Assembly (NCBI RefSeq): GCF_013365535.1
Contig: NZ_CP053590.1
Location: 1-30,000 of the forward strand
Direction of reading: 5' to 3'
DNA: 30,000 bases
Origin: Aquimarina sp. TRL1
GTDB lineage: Bacteria; Bacteroidota; Bacteroidia; Flavobacteriales; Flavobacteriaceae
Positions 25,505 to 30,000 of the stretch are shown piece by piece; the stretch's first letter is position 1, and each line of letters starts with the position of its first letter. The translations under genes and the position numbers were made by a program. The notes under the pieces were generated by a model. It saw only the letters and a list, made by a program, of their open reading frames with translations. It did not search any database and was not told where the DNA came from.

Positions 25505-26704
25505 ATGAACAGAGCTATTTTACACCTTGACCTTGATACATTTTATGTATCTGTAGAAAGATTGATTAATACATCCCTAACTAAAAAACCAATCCTCATA
25601 GGAGGAACCAGTGACAGAAGTGTTATTGCTGCATGCAGCTATGAAACAAGAGCTTATGGCGTTCATGCAGGAATGCCTATGAAGATAGCTAGAGAATTAT
25701 GCCCCGAGGCGATTATTATCAAAGGAGATACAACAACCTATACTAAATATTCAGAGGTTGTTACTCAAATTATCAAAGAACAGGTCCCTGTATTAGAAAA
25801 ATCAAGTATTGATGAATTCTACGCTGATCTTTCCGGAATGGATCGCTTCTTTGGCGTATATAAATATGCCATGGAATTACGTAAAAAAGTGATAAAAGAA
25901 ACCGGACTTCCTATATCATTCGGACTCTCTGGCAATAAAGTAGTCTCTAAAATTGCTGCAAACGAAGGAAAACCAAATAGTAAATCAAAAATTGATATTG
26001 GTCAGGAGAAACTATTTCTTGCCCCTTTATCTGTCAAAAAAATCCCAATGGTAGGAGATCAAACCTACCATACCCTAAGAAATTTTGGAATACGATATAT
26101 CAAAACACTTCAGGAAATGCCGGTAGAAATGCTTAAAGGTGTATTAGGAAAAAACGGAATCATTATCTGGAAAAGAGCCAACGGAATTGACAATACACCT
26201 GTCGTTGCTTTTTCTGATCGGAAATCTATATCAACAGAAAGAACATTTGACAAAGACACTATTGATATCTATAAACTCAGAAGTATCCTCATTGCTATGA
26301 CTGAGAATTTAGCATACCAATTAAGAAAAGATAATAAATTAACAGCATGTATTGCTGTTAAGATCCGGTATTCTGATTTTAACACTCACACCAAACAAAT
26401 AAAAATTCCTTATACCAGTGCTGACCACATTCTTATTCCCAAAATTCTTGAGCTTTTTCATAAACTACATCAAAAAAGACTCTTAGTACGTCTTATAGGA
26501 ATACGCTATAGTCATATTGTAGGAGGAAATTATCAAATCAGTTTGTTTGATGATAATGAAAAGCAACTAAGGTTATACAAAGCTTTAGACCACATAAAAA
26601 ATCTGTATGGAGAACGAAGTGTTATTAGAGCAACTACCATAGACACGAAACATCACAATAAAAATCATAATGTAGTCGGCAACTCTTTTTCTCTAAAAAA
26701 ATAA
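25505..26704 (+). CDS. dinB: Y-family DNA polymerase (DinB / Pol IV type)
   Basis: This 399-residue translesion DNA polymerase copies damaged templates. Catalytic residues are intact: Asp9 in LDLDTFYVSVE, and Asp103-Glu104 in SSIDEFYADLSG, at the same numbers as E. coli DinB. The steric-gate position is Tyr14. The fingers segment YETRAYGVHAGMPM, the thumb with two helix-hairpin motifs and the little finger (about 235-340) follow. QISLF at 344-348 matches the beta-clamp-binding consensus, followed by a tail of about 50 residues. Intact catalysis separates it from ImuB, which lacks these residues. It begins one base after an operator-like repeat and is followed 12 bases later by dnaE2, so the two are very likely one operon. 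Confidence 0.93.
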   Translation: MNRAILHLDLDTFYVSVERLINTSLTKKPILIGGTSDRSVIAACSYETRAYGVHAGMPMKIARELCPEAIIIKGDTTTYTKYSEVVTQIIKEQVPVLEKSSIDEFYADLSGMDRFFGVYKYAMELRKKVIKETGLPISFGLSGNKVVSKIAANEGKPNSKSKIDIGQEKLFLAPLSVKKIPMVGDQTYHTLRNFGIRYIKTLQEMPVEMLKGVLGKNGIIIWKRANGIDNTPVVAFSDRKSISTERTFDKDTIDIYKLRSILIAMTENLAYQLRKDNKLTACIAVKIRYSDFNTHTKQIKIPYTSADHILIPKILELFHKLHQKRLLVRLIGIRYSHIVGGNYQISLFDDNEKQLRLYKALDHIKNLYGERSVIRATTIDTKHHNKNHNVVGNSFSLKK

Positions 26705-26716
26705 TCCCTTTCTTCC

Positions 26717-29692
26717 ATGTATCTCAATTGTCACTCATATTACAGTATGCGGTTTGGTACTTTCTCAGAAATAGAACTTCTAGAATTAGCACAAAAAAAT
26801 AACGTAGATACTGTTGCACTTACGGATATTAATAATACCTCTGCCTGCCTTAATTTTATCAGAAAAGCCCCTGATTACAATATAAAACCAATAGTAGGTA
26901 TCGACTTCAGAAATGATACACATTCATTATATATAGGTTTAGCCAAAAACAATAATGGATTTCGGGAATTAAATACATTTTTATCATCTGCATTACACCA
27001 AAAAGAAAAATTGCCTCACCGGGCTCCTCCACTTACAGACTGTTTTATCATATACCCTTATGAACAAGCGATAACTATGAGATTATCTCAGCTAAGCACG
27101 AATGAATATATTGGAGTTTCCCGTAAGGACCTTAACAAACTCCCCTTTTCTTCCCTTAAAAACATGCTTCATAAATGTGTTATACTACAACCTGTCACTT
27201 TTAGAACCAAAAAAGACTATAATACCCATCGCCTATTAAGAGCAATTGACATGAATGTATTATTAAGTCAGTTACCTGAAAAAGAGCAAGCTTGTTTTTC
27301 TGAAAAAATGGTTCCCTCTGAAGAAATAAAACAGTTATTTTCTCAATACACATCCATTATAGAGAATACACGATCTCTACAACAACAGTGTAACATAAAG
27401 TTTGATTTTTCTAAAAACAAACCATCCCTCAACAAAAAAAGCTATACTAATGACCGAAAAAAAGATTATATCTTATTAGAGCAATTATGCAGAGAAGGAT
27501 TAATCTATCGATATAAAACCTTATCTCCTTCTCAAAAAATCATAGACCGATTAACAAAAGAGCTCGAACTGATCAATAGAATGAATTTCGTTTCTTATTT
27601 CCTTATCAACTGGAAAATCATCAAATATGCCAGGGAGAAAAAATATTATTACGTAGGAAGAGGTAGCGGAGCCAATAGCATCGTAGCATATTTGCTACGT
27701 ATAACAGATGTTGACCCTGTAGAACTCGACTTATACTTCGAGCGATTTATTAATTCTCACCGAACCAGCCCTCCTGATTTTGATATTGATTTTTCCTGGA
27801 AAGACCGACAAGACATAACCCGATACATCTTTGATACTTTCGGACATAATCACGTAGCTCTATTAGGAACCTATATCACATTTCAATATAAAGGAGTCGT
27901 CCGGGAACTCGGAAAAGTATTTGGTTTACCTAAGTTCGAAATAGATAAATTAAGTAATCAGGACTATGAATACGAAACGTTGGATCATATTAGTAAACTT
28001 GTGCTCTTATACGGGGAGCTCATTCAGGGAAAACCCAATTATATCAGCATCCATGCCAGTGGTATCTTAATCTCAGAAGCACCGATACACAATTACAGTG
28101 CTACAAACCTGCCTCCAAAAGGATTTTCTACAGTTCAGTTTGATATGATTATAGCAGAAGATATCGGTTTATATAAATTTGATATTTTAGGACAAAGAGG
28201 ATTAGCTAAAATAAAAGATACCTTAGAAATTATCCGATATAACCAGCCTGACCATCCCCCATTCGATATTCACGATGTCAATGTTTTCAAAAAAGATAAA
28301 CATATCAATGCCTTAATTCGCAATGCCAAATGCCTCGGATGTTTCTATGTAGAATCTCCTGCCATGCGGATGCTTCTTCATAAACTAAAAACCGATTCGT
28401 ATCTAGGATTAGTTGCTGCCAGTTCCATCATTCGACCTGGAGTAGCCAAAAGCGGTATGATGCGGGAATACATCCTCAGAAAACACGATACCAGCAGAAC
28501 CAATAAAGCACACCCTATATTGCTAAAATTAATGCCTGAAACATACGGTATTATGGTATATCAGGAAGACGTTATAAAAGTAGCGCACTATTTCGGGAAA
28601 CTTAGCCTGGATGAAGCAGATGTCCTGCGAAGAGGAATGAGTGGAAAATTCAGATCTAGAGAAGAATTTAAGATTGTCAAACAGCGATTCATCTCGAATT
28701 GTAGAAATGAAGGATATTCAGAAAAAGTCATCTACGAAGTATGGGAGCAAATATCCAGTTTTGCAGGCTATGCATTTCCCAAAGGACATTCAGCTTCTTA
28801 TGCTGTAGAAAGTTATCAAAGTTTATTCCTAAAAACATATTACCCCCTAGAATATCTCGTAGCCACGATAAATAACGGAGGGGGATTTTATATGCCCGAA
28901 GTGTATATCCATGAAATAAAACTCCTGGGAGGCATTATCCATACTCCTTGTATCAATAATAGCAACTATCTAGCTGTAATAAAAGGGAAAGATGTTTATC
29001 TAGGCTTTATGATGCTACGAAACCTGGAAACAAAAACAAGTGAATTATTTCTCTCTGAACGCAGTATTAATGGAGAGTTTCTATCGTTGGAAGACTTTAT
29101 AAATAGAGTTTCCATCAGTATTGAACAACTTAGTATTTTGATCAAAATAGGCGCCTTTAACTATACCAATAAAACAATGTCTGAATTATTATGGGTAGCT
29201 CACCTTAATTTGAATACGCTCACAAATCCTCATCCTAAAACACAAAACTCTCTATTTACCGACAAACCAATAGAATATACTCCTCCTAAAATCAATAGAT
29301 CATTACTGGAAATAGCCTTTGAGCAAATTGAAGCCCTAGGCTATCCGCTTCAAGGGTATTTTCCTCTATTAAAAAACACCCCTGTAAACAAAACCACTAC
29401 AAAACATCTTCCTTTTTACATCAATAAGAATATCGACATCTATGGTTTTTTAATAACTACCAAACGGACAACTACTAGCCATGGACATAGAATGATATTC
29501 GGAACATTTCTAGACCAAACAGGGGGTATATTCGATACTGTCATTTTTCCTAATACACTAAAAAAATACAAACTAAAGGGAAAAGGTATTTACCGTATCT
29601 ATGGAAAAGTAGTTGAAGAGTTTGATTTCCTTAGTATCGAAATTAGTAAAGTCGTCAAACAAGACTATATCCAGGATCCCAGGTATACCTAA
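26717..29692 (+). CDS. dnaE2: Short DNA polymerase III alpha subunit, DnaE2-like (error-prone)
   Basis: This 991-residue C-family polymerase is shorter than replicative DnaE, as DnaE2-type enzymes are. The PHP domain (about 1-210) is degenerate: the usual active motif TDH reads TDI (36-38), as in the inactive PHP of E. coli (TDF), so no proofreading is expected. Catalytic aspartates are Asp354 and Asp356 (PPDFDIDF) and Asp489 (KFDILG). Fingers (GMSGKFRSREEF) and a helix-hairpin-helix region follow. QNSLF at 843-847 is a candidate clamp-binding motif, and an OB-fold lies at about 905-985. It follows dinB by 12 bases. Its stop overlaps the convergent gene by 4 bases. The name rests on length and neighbour; a third DnaE class is possible. 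Confidence 0.9.
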   Translation: MYLNCHSYYSMRFGTFSEIELLELAQKNNVDTVALTDINNTSACLNFIRKAPDYNIKPIVGIDFRNDTHSLYIGLAKNNNGFRELNTFLSSALHQKEKLPHRAPPLTDCFIIYPYEQAITMRLSQLSTNEYIGVSRKDLNKLPFSSLKNMLHKCVILQPVTFRTKKDYNTHRLLRAIDMNVLLSQLPEKEQACFSEKMVPSEEIKQLFSQYTSIIENTRSLQQQCNIKFDFSKNKPSLNKKSYTNDRKKDYILLEQLCREGLIYRYKTLSPSQKIIDRLTKELELINRMNFVSYFLINWKIIKYAREKKYYYVGRGSGANSIVAYLLRITDVDPVELDLYFERFINSHRTSPPDFDIDFSWKDRQDITRYIFDTFGHNHVALLGTYITFQYKGVVRELGKVFGLPKFEIDKLSNQDYEYETLDHISKLVLLYGELIQGKPNYISIHASGILISEAPIHNYSATNLPPKGFSTVQFDMIIAEDIGLYKFDILGQRGLAKIKDTLEIIRYNQPDHPPFDIHDVNVFKKDKHINALIRNAKCLGCFYVESPAMRMLLHKLKTDSYLGLVAASSIIRPGVAKSGMMREYILRKHDTSRTNKAHPILLKLMPETYGIMVYQEDVIKVAHYFGKLSLDEADVLRRGMSGKFRSREEFKIVKQRFISNCRNEGYSEKVIYEVWEQISSFAGYAFPKGHSASYAVESYQSLFLKTYYPLEYLVATINNGGGFYMPEVYIHEIKLLGGIIHTPCINNSNYLAVIKGKDVYLGFMMLRNLETKTSELFLSERSINGEFLSLEDFINRVSISIEQLSILIKIGAFNYTNKTMSELLWVAHLNLNTLTNPHPKTQNSLFTDKPIEYTPPKINRSLLEIAFEQIEALGYPLQGYFPLLKNTPVNKTTTKHLPFYINKNIDIYGFLITTKRTTTSHGHRMIFGTFLDQTGGIFDTVIFPNTLKKYKLKGKGIYRIYGKVVEEFDFLSIEISKVVKQDYIQDPRYT

Positions 29693-30000
29693 TCTCTTTT
29701 CTTTCTCAAAATCAAAGTCGTATGATTTTCAAATAATGCTTTCTGCTCCATCATAATTTCTGCCGATTCAAGGATACCCAGGGTCTCTTTTGCCCCGCGT
29801 TTATTCGTCATCACAACTCCATTCGGATTGTTATTGAGAAAAGCAACTACTTCCTCTACGGTGTTAACTACAGCATATGTTTTATGAAAATTAATTGGAA
29901 ATGACGCATCAAAACGTTTATAAACAAGTACATCTGTATTTTTATCAATCACTTTTTTTGCCAACACGACAGGACTTTGAGCAATCAATTTAGGAAACAC
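29689..30000 (-). CDS. C-terminal part of a probable ArnT-like glycosyltransferase (partial)
   Basis: Only the last 103 residues are in the window; the gene enters from beyond 30000 on the minus strand. The segment (VYKRFDASFPINFHKTYAVV, then EEVVAFLNNN, then GVVMTNKRG, ending in TTLILRKKRD) resembles the soluble C-terminal tail of GT39/ArnT-like membrane glycosyltransferases, in which a YKR...LPF motif is followed by a short beta domain. The membrane part is outside, so this is tentative. Its stop codon shares bases with the dnaE2 stop, and the two genes converge with a 4-base overlap. Confidence 0.45.
   Translation of the reverse strand: MFPKLIAQSPVVLAKKVIDKNTDVLVYKRFDASFPINFHKTYAVVNTVEEVVAFLNNNPNGVVMTNKRGAKETLGILESAEIMMEQKALFENHTTLILRKKRD

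Overview
The window is a stretch of chromosome from a Bacteroidota bacterium, most likely a marine member of the Flavobacteriaceae. The evidence is AT-rich DNA, promoters with the Bacteroidota -7 box TAnnTTTG and almost no Shine-Dalgarno sites, a TonB receptor paired with a DUF4249 lipoprotein, a small protein resembling DUF6095 next to murQ, a long-form GAPDH and a monomeric isocitrate dehydrogenase. The sequence begins exactly at the dnaA start codon, as in a chromosome rotated to dnaA. I see no tRNA, rRNA, CRISPR array, prophage or intact insertion sequence.

Layout. Positions 1-2763 hold dnaA, a low-molecular-weight tyrosine phosphatase and a RsmI-like tetrapyrrole-fold methyltransferase. 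Positions 2792-6108 are on the minus strand: a lysozyme-like exported protein, then the overlapping operon dapF - GNAT acetyltransferase - mltG, which serves peptidoglycan precursor and glycan-strand metabolism. Positions 6390-11467 hold an HtrA-type protease, GAPDH, an exported coiled-coil membrane protein, trmD and rplS, separated by clear terminators. Positions 11535-12717 contain no intact gene: a probable decayed gene with its own promoter and terminator, followed by the promoter and long leader of icd (12718-14943).

Positions 15089-17970 form an ECF sigma factor operon: sigma, a putative anti-sigma factor, a DUF4097-like exported protein and an outer-membrane beta-barrel, probably a surface or envelope-stress module. 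A class-C beta-lactamase-fold lipoprotein follows at 18119. A TonB-dependent receptor with its DUF4249 lipoprotein (19409-22613) is the nutrient-uptake pair. murQ and a two-helix membrane protein follow, then a convergent DinB-superfamily protein, and an exported coiled-coil protein at 24527.

Positions 25505-29692 encode a mutagenic-repair style cassette: a catalytically intact Y-family polymerase followed directly by a short DnaE-type polymerase III alpha subunit. A perfect 12-bp inverted repeat brackets its promoter. The window ends inside a convergent gene that looks like the tail of an ArnT-like glycosyltransferase.

Most of the window is ordinary core genome. The points most worth following are the polymerase cassette with its operator-like repeat, the murQ start codon buried in a 16-bp perfect hairpin, and the decayed island at 11.6-12.3 kb.
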